This document shows, one piece after another, positions 42,149 to 51,151 of a stretch of DNA of 64,000 bases. Where the stretch lies: contig NZ_JACCBF010000001.1 in NCBI RefSeq assembly GCF_013409625.1, positions 1,364,001-1,428,000 on the forward strand. The letters are read 5' to 3'. The stretch is from Nocardioides kongjuensis (lineage in GTDB: Bacteria; Actinomycetota; Actinomycetes; Propionibacteriales; Nocardioidaceae). Each line of letters begins with the position of its first letter. Position 1 is the first letter of the stretch. A program made the translations under genes and the position numbers. Below the pieces are notes generated by a model that searched no databases, was not told the DNA's origin, and saw nothing but the letters and a program-made list of their open reading frames with translations.

Positions 42149-43498
42149 ATGGACGCGCCAGAAGAGTTCTCGGAGTCGTACGACGCAGTGGTGCTCGGGG
42201 GCGGTGCAGCCGGCCTCCTCACCGCCCTCCTGCTGGCCCGCGGAGGCTGCTCGGTGGCGGTCCTGGAGGCCCGGCAGGTGGGCGACGGCACCACCGGGCA
42301 CAGCACCGGCAAGGTGAGCCTCCTGCAGGGCACGAAGCTGCAGCGGGCCCTGCGCACCAACCCGCTCCCGGTGGTCCGGCGCTATGTCGAAGCCGGCGCG
42401 GAGGGCCAGGCCTGGCTGCGCCGGTACTGCGAGGGGCACGGACTGCCGGTCGCGGGCCGCGTTGCGACGACCTACGCGACGACGGACAGGGGCGAGGACC
42501 GGGTCAGGGCCGAGCTGGACGCTGCGACACGGGCGGGGCTCGCCGTCCGCACGACCACGGACACCGAGCTGCCGTTCCCGGTGCGCGGTGCCGTCGAGCT
42601 CGACGACCAGTTCCAGGTCGATCCCTCCCGCCTGCTGAGCCTGCTGGTCGCCGACGTCGAGGCCGAGGGCGGTGAGGTGCACGAGCGGGTGCGGGCCGTG
42701 GAGGTGCACCGCTCCGGCGACGGGGTCCGGGTACGGACCGACGGCGGGCGGTACCTGCGGGCCGGTGTCGCCGTGGTCGCCACCAACCAACCCGTGCTGC
42801 TGCGGGGACTCTTCTTCGCCCGGATGCAGGCGTCCCGGTCCTACGCCGCGACCTTCGAGAGCCCGTGGGCACCGGACGGGATGCACCTGTCGGCCGACGA
42901 CGACGTGCGCTCGCTCAGGTCGACGGAGTCCGGCGGGGAGCGGCTGCTGATGGTCGGCGGCGCCGGTCACGTCACCGGACGTGGCTCGGCGTCGGCGCAC
43001 CGGGACCGGCTGCTGGACTGGGCGCGGGCGAGCTTCCCGGAAGCGAGGCTGCGCACCGTGTGGTCCGCACAGGACCAGTCGCCCGTCGACGGCCTGCCGT
43101 ACGCCGGCCCCGCCGTCCCCGGTGACCACCGGGTCCAGGTGGTGACCGGGTTCGACAAGTGGGGCCTCAGCACGGCTCCGGCGGCCGCGCTGCTGCTCGC
43201 CGCCGACCTCCTGGGCGGTACCCGCCCCGACTGGGCCGACGCCCTGCGCACCTGGGCCCCGCGCCAGGTGCGGGCCGCGCCCCGCGCGGCGCTCACGAAC
43301 GCCGAGGTGGGCTGGCAGATGGCCTGCGGCCACGCCGGGCGCCTCCTCGCCGGTGACCGGCCTCCCGTGTGCACCCACCTCGGCGGCGTACTGGCGTGGA
43401 ACGACGCCGAGGACTCCTGGGACTGCCCGCTCCACGGGTCCCGCTTCGCCCCCGACGGGACGGTCCTCGAGGGGCCGGCTGTTCGTCCGCTGCGGTGA
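42149..43498 (+). CDS. FAD-dependent oxidoreductase with C-terminal Rieske [2Fe-2S] domain
   Basis: A 449-residue two-domain protein. The N-terminal domain is a DAO-type flavoprotein (VVLGGGAAGLLTALLLARGGCSVAVLEA with GXGXXG); the last 60 residues form a Rieske domain whose ligands are in CTHLGG and CPLHGS. Other members of this group are amine or sugar-acid oxidoreductases; the substrate here is not known. ATG at 42149 is preferred; GTG at 42122 adds nine residues. It ends 1 bp before a palindromic repeat (43500-43565). Confidence 0.9.
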   Translation: MDAPEEFSESYDAVVLGGGAAGLLTALLLARGGCSVAVLEARQVGDGTTGHSTGKVSLLQGTKLQRALRTNPLPVVRRYVEAGAEGQAWLRRYCEGHGLPVAGRVATTYATTDRGEDRVRAELDAATRAGLAVRTTTDTELPFPVRGAVELDDQFQVDPSRLLSLLVADVEAEGGEVHERVRAVEVHRSGDGVRVRTDGGRYLRAGVAVVATNQPVLLRGLFFARMQASRSYAATFESPWAPDGMHLSADDDVRSLRSTESGGERLLMVGGAGHVTGRGSASAHRDRLLDWARASFPEARLRTVWSAQDQSPVDGLPYAGPAVPGDHRVQVVTGFDKWGLSTAPAAALLLAADLLGGTRPDWADALRTWAPRQVRAAPRAALTNAEVGWQMACGHAGRLLAGDRPPVCTHLGGVLAWNDAEDSWDCPLHGSRFAPDGTVLEGPAVRPLR

Positions 43499-43499
43499 G

Positions 43500-43565
43500 A
43501 ATTGCTGCGGTTTGGTCCCAAACCGCAGCAATTCCGGCCGATCTCATGCGGTTCCTGCCCAATCG
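43500..43565 (+). repeat. Palindrome-plus-tail element, copy A
   Basis: A perfect 16-bp stem (AATTGCTGCGGTTTGG and its complement, TC in the loop) is followed by a tail ending in CCTGCCCAATCG. The stem begins 1 nt after the stop of the Rieske gene. The tail is shared with the last bases of the DUF559-like gene. Confidence 0.9.
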
Positions 43566-44581
43566 ATGGGCGTCGTCGAGCGGTACCAGCGATTCATCAC
43601 CCGCGCTCGGCCGGTCTCCGAGTACAGGGAGTCCGTGACCAGAGCCCGCCACGCCCGGAGCCGCCGAGGTCTGTGCGGCCGGCCGAGGACACGGTCCAGC
43701 TCGTGCATCAGCAAAGCCGAGTGGTTCACGAGGTCGTCGAGCGTGAATCCGCGCCGCACGTAGGGGGTGTTGGCCAAGGCACGCTCCCGGCGGAGGTCAC
43801 GGCGATGGACGTTCTTGTCCCGATGGACCTCGCCGTCGTACTCGTGGATGTCGAGGCGCCCGCTGACCAACAGGTCAGCACGGCACACGAAGGTGCCCTG
43901 GTCGTCGAAGATGTCCACCTGCGGCTGGGTGGGGATCTCCATCACCATGTGGAACCAGTGCAGCAGGGTCTCACCCGCCGATTCCGAGCGGGGGTTCCGG
44001 TCTCTCCAGACGCGGCGGAGCCGGCGTACCCCTGGTCTGGTCGACGCCAGCACCTCCTGGAGGTCGGCATCAGTGACGTGGCCCAGCCGAACGGCCGAGT
44101 CCACCATGATCGCGAGGTCCAGGTCGGAGAGGTCGCGGGCACTGCGCAGCAGGATCTCCACGGGAGCGTCGACGGGCAGCCCATGCACCGTCAGCACCGT
44201 CGACCCGTGCGTCAGGCGCGAGCAGATCAGACCCGGGCGCCGTGGCCGGTTGTCCCCACGTACGGCAGCGAAGTACGGGACCTGCTCCGGGAGCGCCGGC
44301 AGGTCCCACCCGAGGACACGGGCCCCCGTCACGTGGGTGAAGACCGCATCGTGCGGCAGCACGAGCCGCAGCGCGCTGAGGTCCCTCAGGAAGTTCTCCC
44401 ACGGGCTCAGCCCCACTGCTTCCGGCCGGAAGAGACCGTGGGCGACACGTTGGTTGCCCGCGGTCCTCACCTCGCCACGTACGGCGCCGTCCGGCCCGAT
44501 CTTCATGTCCACAGCGTCGACGGACTGGCAGACAGGTTCAACCGGTCCTGTGCGGCCTGTGGAAAGCCACGCCGGCAGCAC
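43544..44581 (-). CDS. AbiEi/DUF559-like endonuclease-domain protein
   Basis: A 345-residue protein. The central part (FTHVTGARVLGWDLPALPEQVPYFAAVRG) resembles AbiEi-like antitoxin/transcriptional-regulator family proteins, and the C-terminal part (RADLLVSGRLDIHEYDGEVHR) resembles the DUF559/Vsr PD-(D/E)XK nuclease core; proteins of this architecture are frequent and multi-copy in Nocardioides and mycobacteria. The reaction is unproven. The GTG at 44581 is used, though an ATG at 44506 is equally possible. Its stop codon lies within the tail of copy A. The gene is not part of the proteasome pathway. Confidence 0.72.
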   Translation of the reverse strand: MLPAWLSTGRTGPVEPVCQSVDAVDMKIGPDGAVRGEVRTAGNQRVAHGLFRPEAVGLSPWENFLRDLSALRLVLPHDAVFTHVTGARVLGWDLPALPEQVPYFAAVRGDNRPRRPGLICSRLTHGSTVLTVHGLPVDAPVEILLRSARDLSDLDLAIMVDSAVRLGHVTDADLQEVLASTRPGVRRLRRVWRDRNPRSESAGETLLHWFHMVMEIPTQPQVDIFDDQGTFVCRADLLVSGRLDIHEYDGEVHRDKNVHRRDLRRERALANTPYVRRGFTLDDLVNHSALLMHELDRVLGRPHRPRRLRAWRALVTDSLYSETGRARVMNRWYRSTTPIDWAGTA

Positions 44582-44596
44582 CAGTACTCACCCCAC

Positions 44597-44661
44597 GGAT
44601 TGGGCACAGACCGCACGTTCCGGACCCGAATTCATGCGGTTTGGGACCAAACCGCATGAAT
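44597..44661 (-). repeat. Palindrome-plus-tail element, copy B
   Basis: A perfect 15-bp stem (ATTCATGCGGTTTGG and complement) with a tail ending GTGCCCAATC, in inverted orientation to copy A. The stem ends 13 nt before the prcA stop on the minus strand. Confidence 0.9.
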
Positions 44662-44674
44662 GAGACCGGCCGAC

Positions 44675-45553
44675 TCAGAGCGGCGGGGCGACCGGGGGCT
44701 CGCCGGAGGGCGGCTCGCCGTTCGTGGGGTTCTCCAGCGGCGCGACGTCACCGGAGACCTGGTCGGTCGGGTCGGCGGGGTCGTCGGTGGCCGGGTCGGA
44801 GGAACCGCTCCCGGGAGCGCCGTCCTCGGGGAGCGGGGCTGCGTGCTCGGGAGTGCCCCGCGGGCCGAGGAGCTCGGCGACCCGGGCCGGACGCAGCCGC
44901 GAGAACTTCCGCGGCTGGGTGCGGGTCCGGTCGAGGACGGCGACCTCGAGGTCCTCGACGGGGATGACCCGGTCGCCGTCGCCGGTGTGACCGAGCGCGG
45001 CGACCGCGACGGTCAGGGCCTCGCCCAGTGACGCGCCGGCGGCGTAGTGCGACGAGAGGTAGGACGACACGGTCTCGCTGTCGCCGCCCATCACCGCGAA
45101 GCCGTGCTCGTCGGCGACCCGGCCCTCGTAGGTGAGGCGGTAGATCTGGTCGTCGGCGGCGGTGGCGCCGACCTCGGCGACGAAGATCTCCACCTCGTAC
45201 GGCTTCTCGCCGCCGGAGGAGAAGATCGTGCCGAGGGTCTGCGCATAGGCGTTGGCCAGGCCCCGGCCGGTGACGTCGCGGCGGTCGTAGGCGTAGCCGC
45301 GCATGTCGGCGAGCCGGACACCTGCGATGCGGAGGTTCTCGAACTCGTTGTAGCGACCGACCGCGGCGAACGCGAGCCGGTCGTAGAGCTCGGAGACCTT
45401 GTGCAGGGCCTGCGAGGGGTTCTCGGTCACGAGGAGTACGCCGTCGGCGTACTGCACCGCTGCGAGGGACCGGCCGCGGGCGATGCCCTTGCGGGCGAAG
45501 TCGGCCCGGTCCTTCATCAGCTGCTCGGGCGAGACGTAGAAGGGGGTGCTCAT
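44675..45553 (-). CDS. prcA: Proteasome subunit alpha
   Basis: A 292-residue alpha subunit. [24 protein letters not shown] is the N-terminal gate region, followed by the characteristic [10 protein letters not shown] and core [18 protein letters not shown]. It forms the outer rings of the 20S core particle and controls entry; the C-terminal 50 residues are a low-complexity Pro/Asp tail. prcB lies 3 bp upstream on the same strand. Copy B of the repeat follows its stop. Confidence 0.95.
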   Translation of the reverse strand: MSTPFYVSPEQLMKDRADFARKGIARGRSLAAVQYADGVLLVTENPSQALHKVSELYDRLAFAAVGRYNEFENLRIAGVRLADMRGYAYDRRDVTGRGLANAYAQTLGTIFSSGGEKPYEVEIFVAEVGATAADDQIYRLTYEGRVADEHGFAVMGGDSETVSSYLSSHYAAGASLGEALTVAVAALGHTGDGDRVIPVEDLEVAVLDRTRTQPRKFSRLRPARVAELLGPRGTPEHAAPLPEDGAPGSGSSDPATDDPADPTDQVSGDVAPLENPTNGEPPSGEPPVAPPL

Positions 45554-45556
45554 GTG

Positions 45557-46405
45557 TCAGGCCTCCTCGCCTGCGCCGGGCAGGGGTGCGAGCGGTCCGT
45601 CGGGTCGGTCCATCCGGGCGCCCACGACCTGGTCGGCGAGCGCGCCGATCGCGGCCTCGTCGAGCTGGACGGCGCCGTCGGCGGTCACCACCCACACGAT
45701 CGGGAAGATCCGGCGGGTCAGGTCGGGGCCTCCGGTCGCGGAGTCGTCGTCGGCGGCGTCGTAGAGCGCCTGGAGGCAGACCCGGACGGCGTCGTCGGAC
45801 GACAGGCCCTCGTGCCACAGCTTCTTCAGGGCGCCGCGCGCGAACAACGAGCCCGAGCCGACGGTGAAGAAGGAGGCCTCCTCGTGTCGGCCGCCGGTGA
45901 CGTCGTAGCCGAAGATCCGGCCGGTGCCGCTGTCGAGGTCGAAGCCCGCGAACATCGGGACGACGGCCAGCCCCTGCATCGCCATGCCGAGGTTGGCGCG
46001 GATGAGTGCGGAGAGCCGGTTGGCCTTGCCGTCGAGGGAGAGGATCGAGCCCTCGATCTTCTCGTAGTGCTCGAGCTCGACCTGGAAGAGGCGGACCATC
46101 TCGACCGCGAGCCCGGCGGTGCCGGCGATGCCGACCACGGAGTACTCGTCGGCCGGGAACACCTTCTGGATGTCGCGCTGGGCGATCACGTTGCCCATCG
46201 TGGCGCGCCGGTCGCCGGCCATCACCAGGCCGCCCGGGAAGGTGACGGCGACGATCGTGGTGCCGTGGGGCGCGATCTCGGCGGCGCTGCCGGCCGGCAG
46301 CGACCGGCGCGCCGGCAGCAGGTCAGGGGCGTTCTCGGCCAGGAAGTCGCTGAACGAGGAGGTGCCAGGGCGCAGGAAAGCACCCGGGATGCGTGCGTCG
46401 CTCAT
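45557..46405 (-). CDS. prcB: Proteasome subunit beta
   Basis: A 282-residue beta subunit with a propeptide of 48 residues; cleavage at HG-TTIVAV would expose Thr49 as the nucleophile. The core contains [11 protein letters not shown] and [14 protein letters not shown]. It forms the catalytic inner rings of the core particle. The gene is 6 bp from pup and 3 bp from prcA. Confidence 0.96.
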   Translation of the reverse strand: MSDARIPGAFLRPGTSSFSDFLAENAPDLLPARRSLPAGSAAEIAPHGTTIVAVTFPGGLVMAGDRRATMGNVIAQRDIQKVFPADEYSVVGIAGTAGLAVEMVRLFQVELEHYEKIEGSILSLDGKANRLSALIRANLGMAMQGLAVVPMFAGFDLDSGTGRIFGYDVTGGRHEEASFFTVGSGSLFARGALKKLWHEGLSSDDAVRVCLQALYDAADDDSATGGPDLTRRIFPIVWVVTADGAVQLDEAAIGALADQVVGARMDRPDGPLAPLPGAGEEA

Positions 46406-46411
46406 CGGGGG

Positions 46412-46609
46412 CTACTCGCCGCCCTTCTGGATGAACGACTTCACGAAGTCCTCGGCGTTCGTCTCGAGCACGTCGTCGATCTCGTCGAGGATCGCGTCGA
46501 CGTCGTCGTCGAGGGCCTCCTTGCGCTCGGCCACGTCGGACTCGGGAGCGACCTCGGTCGTCTCCTCCGCCTCGTCGGACTTGCGCGGCTGCTTCTGCTC
46601 CTGGGCCAT
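46412..46609 (-). CDS. pup: Prokaryotic ubiquitin-like protein Pup
   Basis: A 65-residue, highly acidic, mostly disordered protein. The C-terminus FVKSFIQKGGE ends with glutamate, so it can be ligated directly; versions ending in GGQ need deamidation by Dop first. The helical part that binds Mpa is DVDAILDEIDDVLETNAEDFV. Encoded between dop and prcB. Confidence 0.96.
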   Translation of the reverse strand: MAQEQKQPRKSDEAEETTEVAPESDVAERKEALDDDVDAILDEIDDVLETNAEDFVKSFIQKGGE

Positions 46610-46626
46610 GACGCCAGCCTAGCCAG

Positions 46627-48135
46627 TCAGCGGCTGAGTGCGCGGACCAACTCGTCAGCCGTCGCACACCGATCGATCAGCTCGCCGACGTGAGCCTTGC
46701 TGCCGCGCAGCGGGTCGATCGTCGGGACCCGCTGGAGCGACTCGCGCCCGGGCAGGTCGAAGATCACCGAGTCCCACGACGCGGCGGCGATGTCAGGGGC
46801 GTACTTCTCGAGGCAGCGGCCGCGGAAGTACGCGCGGGTCTGCTCGGGCGGGTTGGTCATCGCCTGCTCGACCTCGTCGTCGGTGAGCAGCCGCTGGATC
46901 CGGCCTGCACCGACCAGGCGGTGGTAGAGACCCTTCTCGGGGCGGATGTCGGAGTACTGGTAGTCGATCAGCTGCAGCTTCGCGTCGTCCCAGGCCAGAC
47001 CGTCGCGGGAGCGGTACTGCTCGATCAGCTTCAGCTTCGCCACCCAGTCGAGCTGGTCGGCCAGCGACATCGGGTCGGACTCGAGGCGGCCCAGCACGTC
47101 CTCCCACCGGGTGAGCACGTCGACCGTCTGCGGGTCCGCGTCGGCACCGTAGCGGTCCTCCACGTACTTCTTCGCCAGGTCCAGGAACTCCAGCTGGAGC
47201 TGGATGCCCGTCAACCGGCGCCCGTCGGCCATGGTCACCGTCTGTCGCAGCGACGGGTCGTGGGACACCGCGCGCAGTGAGGCGACCGGCATGTCGACGA
47301 CGAGGTCGCGGCCGATGAACTTGTCCTCGATCATCGCCAGGACCAGCGACGTGGTGCCGACCTTGAGATACGTCGCGATCTCGGACAGGTTCGCGTCACC
47401 GATGATGACGTGCAGCCGGCGGTAGCGCTCGGGGTCGGCGTGCGGCTCGTCGCGGGTGTTGATGATCGGTCGCTTGAGCGTGGTCTCGAGACCGACCTCG
47501 ACCTCGAAGAAGTCGGCACGCTGGCTGATCTGGAAGCCGTGCTCGCGACCGTCCTGGCCCTTCCCGACCCTGCCGGCGCCGCAGAACACCTGCCGGCTGA
47601 CGAAGAAGGGCGTCAGGTGCCGCACGATGTCGGCGAACGGGGTCGAGCGGCGCATGAGGTAGTTCTCGTGCGCGCCGTACGACGCACCCTTGTTGTCCGT
47701 GTTGTTCTTGTAGAGCACGATCTGCGGGTTGCCGGGCAGCTGCTGGGCGCGGCGTGCCGCGTCGAGCATGACCTGCTCCCCCGCCTTGTCCCAGCGGACG
47801 ACGTCGAGCGGGGTGACCACCTCGGGCGTGGAGTACTCCGGGTGTGCGTGGTCGACGTAGAGCCGGGCACCGTTGGTGAGGATGACGTTCGCGAGGCCCA
47901 GGTCCTCGTCGGTGAGCTGGGTGGGATCCGCGATCTGGCGCGACATGTCGAAGCCGCGGGCATCGCGCAGTGGTGACTCCTCCTCGAAGTCCCACCGGGC
48001 GCGGCGCGCTCGCACGGTCGCCGACGCGTAGGCGTTGACGACCTGGGACGAGGCCACCATCGGATTCGCGGTCGGCTGGCCCTGGACCGAGATGCCGTAC
48101 TCCACCTCGGTGCCCATCACGCGGCGCACGCTCAT
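46627..48135 (-). CDS. dop: Depupylase/Pup deamidase Dop
   Basis: A 502-residue paralogue of Paf[17 protein letters not shown] at the N-terminus, [20 protein letters not shown] with the catalytic aspartate, [20 protein letters not shown], and [28 protein letters not shown] are shared with the PafA/Dop family. The loop region between residues about 45 and 70 matches Dop rather than PafA. It removes Pup from substrates and can deamidate Pup-GGQ. It is 17 bp upstream of pup. Confidence 0.95.
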   Translation of the reverse strand: MSVRRVMGTEVEYGISVQGQPTANPMVASSQVVNAYASATVRARRARWDFEEESPLRDARGFDMSRQIADPTQLTDEDLGLANVILTNGARLYVDHAHPEYSTPEVVTPLDVVRWDKAGEQVMLDAARRAQQLPGNPQIVLYKNNTDNKGASYGAHENYLMRRSTPFADIVRHLTPFFVSRQVFCGAGRVGKGQDGREHGFQISQRADFFEVEVGLETTLKRPIINTRDEPHADPERYRRLHVIIGDANLSEIATYLKVGTTSLVLAMIEDKFIGRDLVVDMPVASLRAVSHDPSLRQTVTMADGRRLTGIQLQLEFLDLAKKYVEDRYGADADPQTVDVLTRWEDVLGRLESDPMSLADQLDWVAKLKLIEQYRSRDGLAWDDAKLQLIDYQYSDIRPEKGLYHRLVGAGRIQRLLTDDEVEQAMTNPPEQTRAYFRGRCLEKYAPDIAAASWDSVIFDLPGRESLQRVPTIDPLRGSKAHVGELIDRCATADELVRALSR

Positions 48136-48228
48136 GCCTCCAGCCTACGGCGTCACACCGACCGGGCGGCGGGATGCCGTTGCGCCGTTCGGGTAGCGCA
48201 CAGGCACGAGGTGTCAGGGGGTGACCCG

Positions 48229-49062
48229 ATGGCGGGCGTGGAGCAGCGCACGGAGCAGGCGGCGCGGGAGGCGAGCGACCACCCGGCGATGACCGGCGTG
48301 GCGCGGGCCGGGATGGCGGCGTACGGCGTGGTCTACGTGATCGTCGCCTGGCTGGCGGCGCAGCTGGTCCTGGGCAGTCCCGACGGCTCGGCGTCCGGGC
48401 AGGGTGCGCTGGAGCAGGTGCGCGACCGGCCGATGGGCGCGGTGGTGCTGTGGCTGGTCGCGGTGGGGCTGTGCGGCCTGGCGCTCTGGGAGGCCTGCCA
48501 GGCGGTCGGTGGCCACCGCGACGAGGAGGGCGCACGCCGATGGGTCGGCCGCGCGGTGTCCGCAGGGCGCGGCGTGGTGTTCGCTGTGCTCGCGGTGCTG
48601 GCGATCCGGACGGCCAGCGGCTCCGGCAGCTCCGGCGGCTCCGGCAGCGGCTCGGACGGAGTGACCGGACGGCTGATGGCGTTGCCGGTCGGACCGGCGA
48701 TCGTGGTGCTCGTCGGTCTCGGCATCGCGGCGGTGGGCGTGTTCAGCATCGTCCATGCGGTCTCGGACCGGTGGCGACGCGGCCTGGAGCCGGAGGCGAG
48801 GGCAGGGGCGCTGGGCCGGGTGGTGACCGTGCTGGCCAGGGTCGGATTCGGCGCTCGCGGCCTGGCGTTCCTGGTGCTGGCCGGGATGTTCGTGTGGAGC
48901 GCGCTCACCCACGACCCGGCGAAGTCGGGCGGCCTGGACCAGGCGATCGTGCGGTTCCGGGACGAGCCGTTCGGTCCGGCCCTGATGCTCGTGGTCGCGG
49001 CGGGGCTCGGGTGCTACGGGGTGTTCCACCTGCTGCGCGCGGCGTTCCTGCGCGGGGACTGA
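48229..49062 (+). CDS. DUF1206 membrane protein
   Basis: A 277-residue membrane protein. Three repeats of two hydrophobic helices are visible (GMAAYGVVYVIVAWLAAQLVLG, then AGRGVVFAVLAVLAIRTA, then FGARGLAFLVLAGMFVWSA), the repeating GRxxxG-like pattern of DUF1206. Function unknown. ATG at 48229 follows AGGGGG about 8 nt upstream and is preferred to a GTG at 48211. It is divergent from dop and convergent with the small gene below mpa. Confidence 0.87.
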   Translation: MAGVEQRTEQAAREASDHPAMTGVARAGMAAYGVVYVIVAWLAAQLVLGSPDGSASGQGALEQVRDRPMGAVVLWLVAVGLCGLALWEACQAVGGHRDEEGARRWVGRAVSAGRGVVFAVLAVLAIRTASGSGSSGGSGSGSDGVTGRLMALPVGPAIVVLVGLGIAAVGVFSIVHAVSDRWRRGLEPEARAGALGRVVTVLARVGFGARGLAFLVLAGMFVWSALTHDPAKSGGLDQAIVRFRDEPFGPALMLVVAAGLGCYGVFHLLRAAFLRGD

Positions 49063-49075
49063 GCCGGTGCTGACG

Positions 49076-49109
49076 CGACGTGCCGGGCCCCTCAGGGCCC
49101 GGCACGTCG
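49076..49109. terminator. Very strong bidirectional terminator hairpin
   Basis: CGACGTGCCGGGCCC and GGGCCCGGCACGTCG form a perfect 15-bp stem with loop CTCA. It starts 13 nt behind the DUF1206 stop and ends 5 nt before the stop of the convergent small gene. No T-run. Confidence 0.75.
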
Positions 49110-49114
49110 AGGAG

Positions 49115-49189
49115 TCAGCGGCTCTTCGCGACCTTGACGGCGGCGGTGACGCCGAGCGCGACGAGGGCGACGATGATCAGCTTCTTCAT
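49115..49189 (-). CDS. 24-residue membrane peptide gene downstream of mpa
   Basis: The peptide MKKLIIVALVALGVTAAVKVAKSR has a basic start, a single hydrophobic stretch and a basic end. AGGAG lies 6 nt before the ATG, an ideal spacing. It recalls the N-terminus of the DLW-39 family small proteins but lacks their tail. It lies 68 bp downstream of mpa on the same strand and is followed by a strong terminator. Too short for standard gene calling. Confidence 0.6.
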   Translation of the reverse strand: MKKLIIVALVALGVTAAVKVAKSR

Positions 49190-49257
49190 GGATGGCTCCT
49201 GGGGGATGCGGTGCGGACGGGACGTGGCCCACCCTAGGTGAGCCGGCCAAGACGGAC

Positions 49258-51021
49258 CTACAGGTACTGACCGGTGTCGTTGACGGTGTCGATGGAACGG
49301 CCCGGCTCGGTGCCCTGCTTGCCGGTGATGAGGGTGCGGATGAAGACGATCCGCTCGCCCTTCTTGCCCGAGATCCGCGCCCAGTCGTCGGGGTTGGTCG
49401 TGTTGGGCAGGTCCTCGTTCTCCTTGAACTCGTCGACGCACGCCTGGAGGAGGTGGGAGACCCGCAGCCCCTTCTGGTCGTGCTCGAGGAAGTCCTTGAT
49501 CGCCATCTTCTTCGCCCGGTCGACGATGTTCTGGATCATCGCACCGGAGTTGAAGTCCTTGAAGTAGAGGACTTCCTTGTCGCCGTTGGCGTAGGTGACC
49601 TCGAGGAAGCGGTTCTCCTCGGTCTCGGAGTACATCCGCTCGACCGTCGCGCGGATCATGCCGCCGACCGTGGCCTTGCGGTCGCCGTGGAACTCGGCGA
49701 GGTCGTCGGCGTGCAGCGGCAGGCTCTGGGTGAGGTACTTGCTGAAGATGTCGCGCGCCGACTCGGCGTCGGGCCGCTCGATCTTGATCTTCACGTCGAG
49801 ACGCCCCGGGCGCAGGATCGCCGGGTCGATCATGTCCTCACGGTTCGAGGCGCCGATGACCAGGACGTTCTCCAGCAGCTCGACCCCGTCGATCTCGCTG
49901 AGCAGCTGGGGCACGATCGTGTTCTCGACGTCGGAGGAGACGCCGGAGCCGCGGGTGCGGAACAGCGAGTCCATCTCGTCGAAGAACACGATGACCGGCG
50001 TACCGGTGCTCGCCTTCTCCCGCGCCCGCTGGAACACGAGCCGGATGTGGCGCTCCGTCTCACCGACGTACTTGTTGAGCAGCTCGGGGCCCTTGATGTT
50101 GAGGAAGTACGACTTCCCCTCCTGGCCGGTCTTCGCGGCGACCTTCTTGGCCAGCGAGTTGGCGACGGCCTTCGCGATCAAGGTCTTGCCGCAGCCGGGA
50201 GGGCCGTAGAGCAGGATGCCCTTGGGTGGCTTGAGCTCGTGCTCGGCGAACAGCTCGGGGTACAGGTACGGCAGCTCGACGGCGTCCTGGATCGCCTCGA
50301 TCTGGTTGCCGAGCCCACCGATCGTGTCGTAGGTGATGTCGGGGACCTCCTCGAGGACGAGCTCCTCGACCTCCGACTTCGGGACCTTCTCGTAGACGTA
50401 CCCGGCACGGGAGTCGAGCAGCAGCGAGTCACCGGCCCGCAGCGTCTCGGTGAGCAGCGGGTCCGCGAGGCGGACGACGCGCTCCTCGTCGGCGTTGGCG
50501 ATCACCAGGACCCGCTGGCCGTCGGCGAGCACCTCCTTGAGCATGACCACCTCGCCGACCGTCTCGTAGTCGAACGCGGCGACCACGTTGAGGGACTCGT
50601 TGAGCATGACCTCCTGGCCACGCCGCAGGGTCTCGAGGTCGACGTTCGGGCTCGCGGTCACCCGCAGCTTGCGACCACCGGTGAACACGTCGACGGTGTC
50701 GTCCTCGTTGCGCTGGAGGAAGGTGCCGAAGCCGGCCGGGGGCTGGGCCAGCCGGTCGACCTCCTCCTTGAGCTTGAGGATCTGGTCGCGTGCGTCGCGC
50801 AGCGTCCCGGCGAGACGCTCGTTCTGGGCGGTGACCGCAGCCAGGGAACGCTGGGCCTCGGCGAGCCGGGCCTCGAGCGAACGGGCAGCTCCGGTCGGGG
50901 TGTCGACGAGGCGACGGCGCAGGTCGCCGACCTCCTCCTCGAGGTAGCGCACCTGGTCCTCGAGCTCCTCGCGGCTCGGGGAACGGTGTCCGCCTGTCGT
51001 GCCTTCTCCCATGCTCGTCAT
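49258..51021 (-). CDS. mpa: Proteasome-associated AAA ATPase Mpa/ARC
   Basis: A 587-residue AAA+ unfoldase. An N-terminal coiled coil (about residues 15-95) binds Pup; a double OB domain follows (residues about 100-240); the AAA domain has Walker [15 protein letters not shown], Walker [13 protein letters not shown] and sensor SNREDMID. The C-terminus ends in TGQYL, the docking motif that opens the PrcA ring. ATG at 51021 with AAGGAGG nearby. It unfolds pupylated proteins into the proteasome. Confidence 0.96.
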   Translation of the reverse strand: MTSMGEGTTGGHRSPSREELEDQVRYLEEEVGDLRRRLVDTPTGAARSLEARLAEAQRSLAAVTAQNERLAGTLRDARDQILKLKEEVDRLAQPPAGFGTFLQRNEDDTVDVFTGGRKLRVTASPNVDLETLRRGQEVMLNESLNVVAAFDYETVGEVVMLKEVLADGQRVLVIANADEERVVRLADPLLTETLRAGDSLLLDSRAGYVYEKVPKSEVEELVLEEVPDITYDTIGGLGNQIEAIQDAVELPYLYPELFAEHELKPPKGILLYGPPGCGKTLIAKAVANSLAKKVAAKTGQEGKSYFLNIKGPELLNKYVGETERHIRLVFQRAREKASTGTPVIVFFDEMDSLFRTRGSGVSSDVENTIVPQLLSEIDGVELLENVLVIGASNREDMIDPAILRPGRLDVKIKIERPDAESARDIFSKYLTQSLPLHADDLAEFHGDRKATVGGMIRATVERMYSETEENRFLEVTYANGDKEVLYFKDFNSGAMIQNIVDRAKKMAIKDFLEHDQKGLRVSHLLQACVDEFKENEDLPNTTNPDDWARISGKKGERIVFIRTLITGKQGTEPGRSIDTVNDTGQYL

Positions 51022-51081
51022 GGCACACCTCCTTGATCCGACATTACTCGGGCGGGTGTTACAAGGAAGTGATTAACGGCC

Positions 51082-51141
51082 TTTGGGCAGAAACACCATG
51101 TTTCGAGGCGGAAATGTTGCGGTTTGGGACCAAACCGCAAC
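51082..51141 (-). repeat. Palindrome-plus-tail element, copy C
   Basis: A perfect 12-bp stem (GTTGCGGTTTGG and complement) with a diverged tail that keeps TTTCTGCCCAA. The stem lies 10 nt behind the trmI stop; the tail points toward mpa. It fills most of the 130-bp gap that must also contain the mpa promoter. Confidence 0.85.
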
Positions 51142-51151
51142 CTCCGCGCCG

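Larger units (their letters stand above)
43500..44661. mobile_element. Putative repeat-bounded cassette: one gene between inverted copies of the element
   Basis: Copies A (43500-43565) and B (44597-44661) lie in opposite orientation with palindromes outward and tails inward, as terminal inverted repeats about 65 bp long enclosing exactly one gene. No transposase or target-site duplication was found; the boundaries may instead be two independent elements. It separates pafA-Rieske from prcA. Confidence 0.4.

Noticed and set aside
43502..44659. Long plus-strand open frame across the DUF559-like gene
   Set aside because: It begins and ends in the repeat palindromes and is antisense to the minus-strand gene, whose protein has a recognisable domain layout; the plus-strand frame is a shadow.
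43500..44661. A complete insertion sequence at the DUF559-like gene
   Set aside because: No transposase motif and no clear target-site duplication were found at the ends, so only a putative repeat-bounded cassette is listed.
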